From JACVRW01 sp963835705 (GTDB taxonomy: Bacteria; Actinomycetota; Thermoleophilia; Solirubrobacterales; Thermoleophilaceae), in contig CAWIGR010000016.1 of assembly GCA_963835705.1 (NCBI GenBank), positions 26,376 to 90,375 on the forward strand: a stretch of 64,000 bases of DNA. The letters run 5' to 3'. A program made the translations under genes and the position numbers. The notes beneath the pieces are model-generated. The model searched no databases. It was given only the letters and a program-made list of their open reading frames with translations, and was not told the origin of the DNA. Below are positions 35,273 to 43,751 of this stretch, piece after piece. Each line of letters begins with the position of its first letter. Position 1 is the stretch's first letter.

Positions 35273-35896
35273 ATGGCATACCGGCGCACCGAGAAGACCG
35301 AGGCGCGCCGGCTCGCCACACGCGAGCGGATCGTGGCCGCGGCGCTCGAGCGGGTCGCCCGCGGCGGCTACGCCTCGGCCGGGATCCAGGCCGTTGCCGC
35401 CGACGCCGGCGTGGCGGTGGGCACCGTCTACCGCCACTTCCCCTCGAAGGGCGATCTCTTCGCCGAGGTGTTCCGGCACGCGTCGCAGCGCGAGCTCGAC
35501 GTGGTCGTGGACGTCTCGGGCCCCGACGGCCGCCCGGCCGCCGAGCGCGTGGCGGGGGCGGTCGAGGCCTTTTGCCGGCGGGCGCTGGCGGGTCCGGTGC
35601 TCGCCTACGCGCTGATCGCCGAGCCGGTCAACCCGGCCGTGGAGTCCGAGCGGCTGCGGTTCCGGATCGGCTATCGCGACGCCTTCGCCCGCGTGCTCGA
35701 GGACGGCGTGCGCGACGGCGAGCTGCGCGCCCACGACGTCGGCACAGTCGCGGCGTCGCTCGTCGGGGCGCTCGCCGAGTCGCTCGTGGGGCCGCTGTCC
35801 ACCGCGAACGGCGGCTCCCGCGAGGCGCTGATCGCCACTCTCGTCCAGTTCTGCCAGGAGGCTCTTCCAAGTGCTCACGAGCGCGTCCACGCATGA
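35273..35896 (+). CDS. TetR family transcriptional regulator
   Basis: A 207-residue regulator. The N-terminal helix-turn-helix domain is TRERIVAAALERVARGGYASAG, then IQAVAADAGVAVGTVYRHFPS and KGDLFAEVF, the standard TetR/AcrR pattern with the recognition helix at residues 45-52. The remaining 140 residues are a helical ligand-binding and dimer domain (AVEAFCRRALAGPVLAYALIAEP). A perfect 14-base palindrome just upstream is its likely own operator. The next gene overlaps by 26 bases and encodes an acyl-CoA dehydrogenase, so an acyl-CoA or fatty acid effector is a reasonable inference. Confidence 0.9.
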   Translation: MAYRRTEKTEARRLATRERIVAAALERVARGGYASAGIQAVAADAGVAVGTVYRHFPSKGDLFAEVFRHASQRELDVVVDVSGPDGRPAAERVAGAVEAFCRRALAGPVLAYALIAEPVNPAVESERLRFRIGYRDAFARVLEDGVRDGELRAHDVGTVAASLVGALAESLVGPLSTANGGSREALIATLVQFCQEALPSAHERVHA

Positions 35897-37445
35897 CGTC
35901 CTGAACCAGGCCCCGCCGATCGTTCCCTACGACGTGTTCGAGGCGGACGTCGCGCTGCGCGAGGCACTCGAGCGCGAGGGCGGCGGCTGGGGCGTCGACC
36001 GACTCCGCGACGCCGGCCAGCTCGCCGGCAGCGCCGAGGCGCTCGAGCACTCCGAGCGCGCGGAGCACAACGAGCCCGTCCTGCGCACGCACGACCGCTA
36101 CGGGAACCGGATCGACAGGGTCGAGCTGGACCCCTCCTGGCACTGGTGCCTGCGCCAGGCGATCGAGCGCGAGATGCACTCGCTGCCGTGGCGCGATGCG
36201 CAGCCCGGCGCACACGTGGTGCGCGCCGCCCTGTTCCTCGTCTGGAGCCAGGTGGGATCAGGCGTCATGTGCCCCGTGTCGATGACGTACGCGGCGATCC
36301 CGGCGCTGCGGGAGACCCCCGAGCTGGCCGCCGAGTGGGAGCCACGCCTGACGCGGCCGAGCTATGACGACGGCGCCCTGGCGGGCATGGCGATGACCGA
36401 GAAGCAGGGCGGCTCGGACGTGCGGGCCAACAGCACGCGCGCGGAGCCCGCCGGGGACGGCACGTACGAGCTCAGCGGGCACAAGTGGTTCTGCTCCTAT
36501 CCGCCCTGCGACGTCTTCCTCACGCTCGCGCAGGCGCCCGGCGGCCTCTCATGCTTCCTGTTCGAGGGAAGCGACCCCGGCTTCCGCATCCAGCGCCTGA
36601 AGGACAAGCTCGGCACGCGCTCGCTGCCCTCGAGCGAAGTCGAGTTCCACCAGGTGCGCGGCCGGCTGATCGGCGAGGAGGGCCGAGGCGTGGCCACGAT
36701 CATCCGGATGGTCAACCACACGCGGCTCGACTGCCTGCTCGGCTCGGCCGCCTCGATGCGGTGGGGCGTGGTCCAGGCCGTCCATCACGCCCGGCACCGC
36801 AGCGCCTTCGGCAAGCTGCTGGCCGAGCAGCCGGCCATGCAGAACGTGCTCGCCGATCTGGCGGTGGAGTCCGAGGCCGCCACGGCGGCGGCGCTGCGGC
36901 TCGCGAGGTCGTACGACAACGGCGAAGCCGCCTTCCGGCGCTTCGCGACCGCCGTCATGAAGTACTGGGTCTGCAAGCGGGCCGCGCCGCACGCGGCAGA
37001 GGCGCTCGAGTGCCTCGGCGGCAACGGCTACGTGGAGGAGTCGGGGATGCCGCGCCTGCTGCGCGACTCTCCGCTCAACTCGATCTGGGAGGGGTCGGGC
37101 AACGTGGCGGCGCTCGACGTGCTGCGCGCCACGGTGAAGGAGCCCGAGGGCCTGCCGGCGTTCATGGCCGAGTGCGAGCTCGCGCGCGGCGCCAACCGGC
37201 TGCTCGACGCCCACCTCGACCGGCTGCGGTCCGCGACCCCGCCCGCCGAGCCCCAGTTCGGGGCCCGCCGGGTGGTGGAGGAGCTGGCGCTTGCGCTGCA
37301 GGCGAGTGTGCTTGTGCGCCACGCGCCCGCCGAGGTGTCCGATGCGTTCTGCGCGGGGCGGCTCGGGGAGGGAGGCCGGGTGTACGGCACCCTGCCCCCC
37401 GGCGTCGATGCCGCCGCCGTCGTACGGCGGGCAATAGCCGGGTAG
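35871..37445 (+). CDS. Acyl-CoA dehydrogenase family protein (AidB-like)
   Basis: A 524-residue flavoprotein with the order of domains seen in AidB and similar long acyl-CoA dehydrogenases. MAMTEKQGGSDVRANSTRAE contains the FAD-contacting TEKxGGSDV motif. ELSGHKWFCSYPPCDVFLTLA and RLKDKLGTRSLPSSEVEFHQV make the middle beta domain. The C-terminal helices have HHARHRSAFGKLLAEQPAMQ, AAEALECLGGNGYVEESGMPRLL and DSPLNSIWEGSGNVAALDVL, where the WEGSGN motif is usual. AidB is an alkylation-response protein, but ordinary dehydrogenation of a branched acyl-CoA is just as possible. The GTG start overlaps the TetR gene. GNAT and crotonase genes follow in an apparent operon. Confidence 0.88.
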   Translation: MLTSASTHDVLNQAPPIVPYDVFEADVALREALEREGGGWGVDRLRDAGQLAGSAEALEHSERAEHNEPVLRTHDRYGNRIDRVELDPSWHWCLRQAIEREMHSLPWRDAQPGAHVVRAALFLVWSQVGSGVMCPVSMTYAAIPALRETPELAAEWEPRLTRPSYDDGALAGMAMTEKQGGSDVRANSTRAEPAGDGTYELSGHKWFCSYPPCDVFLTLAQAPGGLSCFLFEGSDPGFRIQRLKDKLGTRSLPSSEVEFHQVRGRLIGEEGRGVATIIRMVNHTRLDCLLGSAASMRWGVVQAVHHARHRSAFGKLLAEQPAMQNVLADLAVESEAATAAALRLARSYDNGEAAFRRFATAVMKYWVCKRAAPHAAEALECLGGNGYVEESGMPRLLRDSPLNSIWEGSGNVAALDVLRATVKEPEGLPAFMAECELARGANRLLDAHLDRLRSATPPAEPQFGARRVVEELALALQASVLVRHAPAEVSDAFCAGRLGEGGRVYGTLPPGVDAAAVVRRAIAG

Positions 37446-37449
37446 CCCG

Positions 37450-37926
37450 ATGCACGTCCGCGAGGCCACCGACGCGGACCGTCCCACCCTCCAGGGCCTC
37501 CTCTCCGAGCGAAACGCCGCGGTGGTGGCGCGGCTCGGGCGGATCGAGAACGCGCTCGAGCACCCGGCCCTGATCGCCGAGACCGACGACGGCGCCCTCG
37601 CCGGCGTCCTCAGCTACATCACAGACGGCGACGAGTGCGAGATCCTCACCCTCCACGCCGCAACCCCGGGTACCGGCGCCGGCACGGCGCTGATCCAGGC
37701 CGTGGAGAGCAAGGCGAGGCGCCTCTGGGTGCTCACCACCAACGACAACGTCGATGCTCTTCGCTTCTACCAGCGCCGGGGTTTCCGCCTGAAGGAGTTG
37801 CACGCGGGCGCCGTCGACGAGTCGAGACGACTGCTGAAGCCCGAGATCCCCGAGACCGGGGAGTACGGCATCCCCCTGCGCGACGAGATCGTGCTTGAGA
37901 AGGAGGCATCCGCGTGGAGACCCTGA
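37450..37926 (+). CDS. GNAT family N-acetyltransferase
   Basis: A 158-residue acetyltransferase: HVREATDADRPTLQGLLSER at the N-terminus, CEILTLHAATPGTGAGTALIQ as the acetyl-CoA pyrophosphate loop (a variant of Q/RxxGxG/A), and TNDNVDALRFYQRRGFRL, the usual C-terminal NxxAxxFYxxxGF motif. The last 13 bases overlap the crotonase gene. The acceptor is unknown. It lies four bases after the dehydrogenase stop, so it is in the same operon. Confidence 0.88.
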   Translation: MHVREATDADRPTLQGLLSERNAAVVARLGRIENALEHPALIAETDDGALAGVLSYITDGDECEILTLHAATPGTGAGTALIQAVESKARRLWVLTTNDNVDALRFYQRRGFRLKELHAGAVDESRRLLKPEIPETGEYGIPLRDEIVLEKEASAWRP

Positions 37927-38738
37927 CCTACGAGGCCGACGGGCGCATCGCGCGCATCACGCTCAACCGGCCCGACCGCGGCAACGGGATCACGCTCGCC
38001 ATGCCACGCGAGCTGGCCGAGTGCGTCGAGCGGGCGAACCTCGACCCGGAGGTCCACGTGATCGCGCTCGCCGGCGCCGGCAAGGGGTTCTGCGGCGGCT
38101 ACGACCTGGTCGAGTTCGCGGAGGGCGGCGTGCTGCCAAACCACGATCCGTCGCAGCCCTGGGACCCGGTCGTGGACTTCCAGATGATGAGCCGCAACCT
38201 GCGCGGCTTCATGAGCCTGTTCCACTCGGACAAGCCGGTGATCTGCAAGGTGCACGGCTTCTGCGTGGCGGGCGGCACCGACATGGCGCTCTGCTCCGAC
38301 CTGCTCGTGATCGCCGCCGACGCCCGCATCGGCTACCCGCCGGCCCGCGTCTGGGGGGTGCCCACCTCGGCGCTGTGGGCGTTCCGCGCCGGCAACCAGC
38401 GCGCCAAGCGGCTGCTGTTCACCGGCGACCTGATCGACGGCGCCACCGCGGCCGACTGGGGCCTCGCCGTGGAGGCGCCGCCGGCGGACCAGCTCGACGA
38501 GCGCTTCGAGGCGCTGCTCGAGCGGATCGCGCTCACCCCGGTGAACCAGCTCGTGATGATGAAGCTGCTGGTAAACCAGGCGCTGTTCGCTCAGGGGCTC
38601 CAGGCCACGCAGGCGCTCGGCGTCTTCTTCGACGGCATCGCCCGCCACACCCCGGAGGGCTACGAGTTCGCCCGCCGCGCTGCCGAGGCCGGCTTCAAGC
38701 AGGCCGTCCGCGAGCGCGACGAGCCGTACGAGCAGTAG
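37914..38738 (+). CDS. Crotonase/enoyl-CoA hydratase family protein, catalytic Glu residues absent
   Basis: A 274-residue crotonase-fold protein: RIARITLNRPDRGNGITLAM, VIALAGAGKGFCGGYDLVEF (the oxyanion-hole and CoA region), KPVICKVHGFCVAGGTDMAL, then ARIGYPPARVWGVPTSALWA and LIDGATAADWGLAVEAPP. In true enoyl-CoA hydratases the two general acid/base glutamates fall in PE...G and in the EA...GLV segment. Here they read PP and TAADWG. It probably catalyses another crotonase reaction (isomerisation, thioesterase or C-C chemistry). The GTG start overlaps the GNAT gene. It is the final gene of the TetR-acyl-CoA dehydrogenase operon. Confidence 0.86.
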   Translation: METLTYEADGRIARITLNRPDRGNGITLAMPRELAECVERANLDPEVHVIALAGAGKGFCGGYDLVEFAEGGVLPNHDPSQPWDPVVDFQMMSRNLRGFMSLFHSDKPVICKVHGFCVAGGTDMALCSDLLVIAADARIGYPPARVWGVPTSALWAFRAGNQRAKRLLFTGDLIDGATAADWGLAVEAPPADQLDERFEALLERIALTPVNQLVMMKLLVNQALFAQGLQATQALGVFFDGIARHTPEGYEFARRAAEAGFKQAVRERDEPYEQ

Positions 38739-38758
38739 CGAAACTTTGCCATCGCAAT

Positions 38759-38764
38759 TAGGTT
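38759..38764 (+). promoter_or_regulatory. -10 box for the secreted EEP-family gene
   Basis: TAGGTT ends eight bases before the ATG at 38773. An AT-richer stretch (AAACTTTGCC) lies about 17-27 bases upstream of the box. Confidence 0.5.
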
Positions 38765-38772
38765 GGGGGGCC

Positions 38773-39858
38773 ATGACCTCGTGGACTCGCCGCGCACTCG
38801 CCTGCGCGCTGACACTGGCGCTCATCCTCGCTCCCACCGCTCTCGCGGAGGCCGCCCAGCGCGAGAACCCCGTCGACGTGACGGTGATGACGCGCAACAT
38901 CTACCTGGGCGGGAACATCTTCCACCCGATCGGTTCCCAGGACATCGCGGAGTTCGAGCGCAAGTCCGGCGAGCTCTGGGCCGAGGTGCAAGGCACCGAC
39001 TTCGTCGGCACCCGCGCGCGGCTACTCGAGCGCGAGATCAGGCGGACGAGGCCCGACCTGGTCGGGCTGCAGGAGGTCGCCCTGTGGCGGCGGGGCCCTG
39101 ACGGCGTCAAGGACGGCGCCAACACGCGGGCCACACAGGTCGTCTACAACTTCCTCAAGACGTTCCGGCGACGGCTGGCACGCGGCAACCTGCGCTACAC
39201 CGTGGCCGTCAAGCAGCGGGAAGCGGACATCGAATCGCCAATCGACGCCGGCTACGACATCCGCCTGACGATGTTCGACGCGATCCTGGTGAGAGAGCGC
39301 GAGGACCTGCGGGTGATCCGCAAGCTGAAGTCTCAGTACGAGACGACGATCGGCGTGCCCACTCCCGGCGGCACGCTCAGGAGCAGGCGCGGCTGGGTCG
39401 CCGTGGACGTGAACTTCAAGGGCAAGCGCTTCCGCTTCGTGAACACCCACCTGGAGGCGGCCGCCGACTCCACCCGCGAGGACCAGGCCCGGGAGCTGAT
39501 TGGCCCCGGCGGCCCGCTTCGCGGCAATCGCCAGCACGTCGTGGTCGGCGACTTCAACTCCGACCCGAACGGCACGGAGTCCCCGTCGGGGGCGTTCGAC
39601 ATCCTGGCCGGCTTCGGCCTGGTCGACACGTGGCCGCGCCCCGGCTTCGGGCCCGGCTTCTCGTGCTGCCTGAACCAGTCCGACGCGCGCGACACCAACG
39701 CGGACGGCTTCGACCATCGCATCGACCTGATCCTGGCCAAGCCGAAGCTGCGCGCGATCCGCGGTGAGGTGGTGGGCGACGAGCTCGGTGACCGGGCGTT
39801 CAACGGCCTGTGGCCGTCCGATCACGCGGGCGTGGTCACCCGGCTGCGGCTGCGCTGA
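38773..39858 (+). CDS. Secreted endonuclease/exonuclease/phosphatase family protein
   Basis: A 361-residue exported protein. The signal peptide is MTSWTRRALACALTLALILA, then APTALAEA. The DNase I-like core has VTVMTRNIYLGG, DLVGLQEVALWRRG (the metal-binding Glu), RFVNTHLEAAADSTREDQA (catalytic His), VVVGDFNSDPNGTE and WPSDHAGVVTRLRL with the terminal SDH motif. All catalytic residues of the EEP superfamily are present. It could be an extracellular nuclease, a phospholipid phosphodiesterase or an inositol-phosphate phosphatase; sequence alone does not separate these. It is probably leaderless and single. Confidence 0.88.
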   Translation: MTSWTRRALACALTLALILAPTALAEAAQRENPVDVTVMTRNIYLGGNIFHPIGSQDIAEFERKSGELWAEVQGTDFVGTRARLLEREIRRTRPDLVGLQEVALWRRGPDGVKDGANTRATQVVYNFLKTFRRRLARGNLRYTVAVKQREADIESPIDAGYDIRLTMFDAILVREREDLRVIRKLKSQYETTIGVPTPGGTLRSRRGWVAVDVNFKGKRFRFVNTHLEAAADSTREDQARELIGPGGPLRGNRQHVVVGDFNSDPNGTESPSGAFDILAGFGLVDTWPRPGFGPGFSCCLNQSDARDTNADGFDHRIDLILAKPKLRAIRGEVVGDELGDRAFNGLWPSDHAGVVTRLRLR

Positions 39859-39868
39859 TCCGGGCCGG

Positions 39869-40642
39869 TCAGTCGTCGAACCGGCCTGCAAACAGGCCGA
39901 CCACGGCACCCTGCGGATCCTGGGCCACCAGGATCCGCCCGCCCGGCACGTCGCTCGGCGGCACCATGATCTGGCCGCCCAGCTCGCCGACGCGGCCGGC
40001 GTCGGCGTCCACGTCGTCGCTGCCGAAGTAGACGAGCCAGTGCGACGGCATCGGGCCTGCGTCGGCGGGCATCCCCATCATGCCCCCGTTCACGCGGTCG
40101 CCGTTGTAGATGCCCCAGTAGGGCTGGTCGCCGCCGGCCATCTCCTCGGTGCGCCAGCCGAACAGCCCCGCGTAGAAGCGCCCCGCCGCCTCGGGGTCCG
40201 AGGTGTTGAGCTGATTGAGCGTGAGCGCACCGGGGCCGTTCACGAACGTCGCGCCGATGCTTCCGTGCGGCTCCCAGACGGAGATGAACGCGCCGGTCGG
40301 ATCCTGGATCACGGCCATGCGGCCGGCGTCCATCACGTCGAAGGGCTCTGCCATCACGACGCCTCCCAGTTCCGCCGCCTTGGCGGCGGCCTCGTCGGCG
40401 CTCTCCACCGTCACGTACGAGCTCCATGCGGTGGGCATCCCCTCCTGGCCCCTGAACAGAGCGGCCACCGCCTTGCCGTCAAGGAGCAGCATCGTGTAGA
40501 CGTCGTCGCTTTCCGGGATCGGCTGGTCGTCGGGGTCCCACTCGAACAGCCCGGTGTAGAAGCGCTTGGCGCCGTCCGGATCGGTGGTGGCCAGGTCGGT
40601 CCAGCTGAAAGTTCCGGGTGCGTGGCTCGTTCTCTCGCCCAT
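39869..40642 (-). CDS. Two-domain VOC (glyoxalase-fold) protein, TB27.3/CFP30B-like
   Basis: A 257-residue protein made of two tandem VOC modules: residues 1-125 from TFSWTDLATTDPDGAKRFYTG and 130-257 from ALTLNQLNTSDPEAAGRFYAG, each with the paired beta-alpha-beta-beta-beta units. The wording closely follows the actinobacterial TB27.3 (Rv0577) family of unclear enzymatic role, linked to methylglyoxal in mycobacteria. Metal ligands of glyoxalase I are not evident. The ATG lies seven bases after a TAnnnT box, so the transcript is probably leaderless. Confidence 0.88.
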   Translation of the reverse strand: MGERTSHAPGTFSWTDLATTDPDGAKRFYTGLFEWDPDDQPIPESDDVYTMLLLDGKAVAALFRGQEGMPTAWSSYVTVESADEAAAKAAELGGVVMAEPFDVMDAGRMAVIQDPTGAFISVWEPHGSIGATFVNGPGALTLNQLNTSDPEAAGRFYAGLFGWRTEEMAGGDQPYWGIYNGDRVNGGMMGMPADAGPMPSHWLVYFGSDDVDADAGRVGELGGQIMVPPSDVPGGRILVAQDPQGAVVGLFAGRFDD

Positions 40643-40649
40643 GAGCGCG

Positions 40650-40655
40650 ACCCTA
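40650..40655 (-). promoter_or_regulatory. -10 box for the VOC gene
   Basis: TAGGGT on the minus strand lies seven bases before the ATG at 40642, inside a short TATC/TAGA-rich stretch between the VOC and permease genes. Confidence 0.5.
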
Positions 40656-40660
40656 TCTAT

Positions 40661-41983
40661 CTAGCGCTCGGCCAGGCGGTTGACGAACCAGAGGAGCGCG
40701 CCCAGCGCCAGCAGCGCGCCGGCGCGGCCGAACGTGGCGAGGTCGTCGATCGCCGCGTCCACGATCAGGCCGATCGAGACGATCGCCCCGAGCACCGGGA
40801 AGAGCGCGGGCGCGTGGAAGTGGTCGTGCTCGACCTCCTCGCGCCTGAGCACGAGCACCGAGATGTTGACGATCGTGAACACCGACAGCAGCAGCAGGAC
40901 GGTGGTGTCGGCAAGCGACTCGAGGTCGCCGGTCGAGATCAGGATCACGGCCACCACGGTGGTGAACGCGATCGCCACGATCGGCGTGCGGCGCCCGGGC
41001 AGGACGCGCCCGAACACGCCCGACACGATTCCCTGGTCGGCCATGCCGTAGACGATCCGCGACGCCATGATCATGTTGATCAGGGCGCTGTTCGAGACCG
41101 CCATGAGGGCGATGAACGAGAACAGCTTGGTCGAGATCCCGAGCGGGCCCACCTCCACGACCTCGAGCAGCGCGGCGTCCGACCCGCTCAGCCGCTCGGT
41201 CGGCACGACGTACGAGGCGGTCAGCGTGACCAGCAGATACAGGACGCCGGCGATCGCGATCCCGGCGAACAGCGCGCGCGGGAAGGCGCGGCTCGGGTCC
41301 TTCGTCTCCTCCGCGACGTTGACCGAGTCCTCGAAGCCGATCATCGCGTAGAAGGACAGCGCGGTGCCGCCCACGATCGCCAGGAAGACGCTCTCGCCCT
41401 CCTTGAACTCGAAGTTGCGCGAGAAGTCGCCGGAGCCCTCGCCGAGCGCGGCCGCGCCGATCGCGAGGATCAGGATCAGCCCGGTCACCTCGATCGCGGT
41501 GAGGACCGCGTTGACCCCGACGGACTCGGAGATGCCGCGGAGGTTGATCGCGGCCACGATCAGGATCAGCCCGATCGCCGCGAGCACCAGCGGGAGGTCC
41601 ACGAACTCGCCGAGGTAGTCGCCCGCGAAGGCGCGCGCGAGCGTGCTGGCGGAGGCGATGCCGGACGACATCACGGCGAACGCGACGACGAACGTGAAGA
41701 ACGGCGCCTTGAACGCGCGGTGGGTGTAGAGCGCCGCGCCGGCGGCGCGCGGGTACTTGGAGACGAGCTCGGCGTAGGCGAAGGCGGTGAAGATCGCCAG
41801 GATGAACGCGGCCAGGAAGCTCGTCCAGATCGCCCCGCCCACCTCGGCCCCGACCTCCCCCACCAGCGCGTAGATGCCCGCGCCGAGGATGTCGCCGATG
41901 ATGAAGACGGTGAGGAGCTTCGGGCCGATGGCGCGGCGGAGCTTGGTGTCCTCCTCGCCGGAGCCGCGCGCGGCAGCGTCCAT
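40661..41983 (-). CDS. APC family amino acid permease
   Basis: A 440-residue secondary transporter with about twelve membrane helices. TVFIIGDILGAGIYALVGEVG is the helix-1 substrate/sodium motif of the APC fold (GxGI-like), and FYAMIGFEDSVNVAEETKDPSRAFPRAL is the helix 6 to 7 signature of cationic or neutral amino acid permeases. The ATG at 41983 is preferred; a GTG two codons earlier is also possible. It sits 40 bases downstream of the ABC exporter gene on the same strand and may be co-transcribed with it. The substrate is unknown. Confidence 0.88.
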   Translation of the reverse strand: MDAAARGSGEEDTKLRRAIGPKLLTVFIIGDILGAGIYALVGEVGAEVGGAIWTSFLAAFILAIFTAFAYAELVSKYPRAAGAALYTHRAFKAPFFTFVVAFAVMSSGIASASTLARAFAGDYLGEFVDLPLVLAAIGLILIVAAINLRGISESVGVNAVLTAIEVTGLILILAIGAAALGEGSGDFSRNFEFKEGESVFLAIVGGTALSFYAMIGFEDSVNVAEETKDPSRAFPRALFAGIAIAGVLYLLVTLTASYVVPTERLSGSDAALLEVVEVGPLGISTKLFSFIALMAVSNSALINMIMASRIVYGMADQGIVSGVFGRVLPGRRTPIVAIAFTTVVAVILISTGDLESLADTTVLLLLSVFTIVNISVLVLRREEVEHDHFHAPALFPVLGAIVSIGLIVDAAIDDLATFGRAGALLALGALLWFVNRLAER

Positions 41984-42023
41984 GCGCACCGCTTGCCCAG
42001 GGCACGGTCGGGCTCAAACCACG

Positions 42024-43751
42024 TCAGGCGGCGGTGAACTGCGTGGCGGCGAGCTCGGCGTAGAGGTCGTCGCTCCGCACGAGCTCCGCGTGGGTGCCGG
42101 TGGCACGCACCCGGCCGTGCTCCAACACCACGATCCTCCGGGCCGACACGACGGTCGAGAGCCGGTGGGCGATCGCCAGCACGGCGCGGCTCTCACCGGC
42201 TCGGGCGACGGTGTCGCGCAGCGCCATCTCGTTCACGGCGTCGAGCTGTGAGGCCGCCTCGTCGAGCAGGAGCAGCGCCGGCCGGCGCAGCAGCGCGCGG
42301 GCGATCGCGATGCGCTGGCGCTCCCCGCCCGACAGGCTGGTGCCGCGGGCGGCGATCTCCGTGTCGAGCCCGTCCGGCAGCCGGTCCACGACTTCCTCGA
42401 GCCGCGCCTCGCGCAGCACGGTGCGAAGCGCTTCCTCGCCCGCGTCAGGCGCGGCGTAGAGCAGGTTGTCGCGCAGCGTGCCGGCGAGTACCGGCGCCTC
42501 CTGCTCGACGTAGCCGATCTGCCCGCGCAGCGCCGCCCGCGGCCAGCCGCCGACGTCGCGCCCCTGGAAGCGGATCGAGCCCGCGTCCGGCTCGTAGAAG
42601 CGCTCGAGCAGCGCGAACAGGGTGGTCTTCCCCGCGCCCGAGGGCCCGACGATGGCCGTGACGCCGCGCGCCGGCACGTCGAACGAGACCTCGTGGAGGA
42701 CCTCGGGCCGGTCGGGCCGGTATCCGAATGAGACCCGCTCGAAGACCACGAGCGGCGGGGCGCCGTCGGAGGCGGCGGCGGGCGAAACGGGCGCGGCCGC
42801 CTCGTCCTCCTCCACCGGCAGCGTGGTCACCGCGTCGATCCGCCGGACGGCGGCCAGGCCCTGCTGGAGCTGGGTGGCACCCTGGGCGACCGAGGCGATC
42901 GGGTCGGCCAGGTAGAACAGGTAGAGCAGGAACGCGATCAGGTCGCCCACGCCCATGTCGCCCGACGCCACCCGCGCGCCGCCCACACCGAGCACCGCCA
43001 GGAACGCCACCTGCACGATCAGCCCCGTGGCGGTGCCCACGATCGCCTGGTAGCCGGCGCTCTCCATGCCGCGCTCGTAGGCCCGCTCGGCGGCGTCGGT
43101 CACGGCCCGCGTCTCGCGCTCCTCCGCCCCGCTCGCCTTCACCGTGCGCAGGCCGCCGAGCGCCCGCTCGAGCGCCGCGCCCAGCCCCCCGACGGCCTCC
43201 TGCTGGCGCTCCGTCGCGCGCATGATGCGCGGCAGCACCAGGCCGACCGCGCCGCCCACCACCACGAGCACGGCGAGCGTCACGCCGAGCAGCACGAGGT
43301 CGACCACGCCCATCAACACGATCGAGGCGACCAGCGTGATCGCCCCCATCACCAGCTGGACGAGCGCGGTGGACGAGACGCTGCCGAGCAGCGTGGAGTC
43401 GGAGGTGGCCCGCGCCACGAGGTCCCCGGGCGCCTCGCGGTCGAGGGCGCTCAACCGCAGCCGGAGCAGCCGTGAGGCGAGCTCGCGCCGCGTGCCGAGC
43501 ACGATGCGCTCCGAGGTGCGCTCCAGCAGCCAGAAGTTGATCGCGATGATCACGGAGCTGAACGCGACGAGACCGCCCAGCACGAGCAGCGGCTCGAGGA
43601 GCGACTCGTCGTCCGCGAGGGCCTCGATCACCTCACGGGCGGCGAGCGGCTGGGCGAGCCCGCCCGCCGCCCCGAACAGCGCGAGCACCATGGACAGGAT
43701 GAGCGTGCGGCGGTGGGGCCGGACGTGGGCGAGCAGTGCGGGCCAGCTCAC
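42024..43751 (-). CDS. ABC transporter, fused permease and ATP-binding (exporter type)
   Basis: A 575-residue half-transporter: six membrane helices in residues 1-300, then a nucleotide-binding domain. It has IVGPSGAGKTTLFALLERFY (Walker A), the Q-loop in GYVEQEAPVLAGTLRDNLLY, the signature LSGGERQRIAIARALLRRP, Walker B LLLLDEAASQLD and the H-loop AIAHRLSTV, so it should be active. It would work as a homodimer to export a lipid, peptide or drug. The GTG start overlaps the methyltransferase stop (GTGA). Confidence 0.92.
   Translation of the reverse strand: MSWPALLAHVRPHRRTLILSMVLALFGAAGGLAQPLAAREVIEALADDESLLEPLLVLGGLVAFSSVIIAINFWLLERTSERIVLGTRRELASRLLRLRLSALDREAPGDLVARATSDSTLLGSVSSTALVQLVMGAITLVASIVLMGVVDLVLLGVTLAVLVVVGGAVGLVLPRIMRATERQQEAVGGLGAALERALGGLRTVKASGAEERETRAVTDAAERAYERGMESAGYQAIVGTATGLIVQVAFLAVLGVGGARVASGDMGVGDLIAFLLYLFYLADPIASVAQGATQLQQGLAAVRRIDAVTTLPVEEDEAAAPVSPAAASDGAPPLVVFERVSFGYRPDRPEVLHEVSFDVPARGVTAIVGPSGAGKTTLFALLERFYEPDAGSIRFQGRDVGGWPRAALRGQIGYVEQEAPVLAGTLRDNLLYAAPDAGEEALRTVLREARLEEVVDRLPDGLDTEIAARGTSLSGGERQRIAIARALLRRPALLLLDEAASQLDAVNEMALRDTVARAGESRAVLAIAHRLSTVVSARRIVVLEHGRVRATGTHAELVRSDDLYAELAATQFTAA

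Noticed and set aside
39764..42037. Plus-strand 757-codon frame across the VOC and permease genes
   Set aside because: Asp/Arg/His-rich shadow crossing two real genes and the gap between them.
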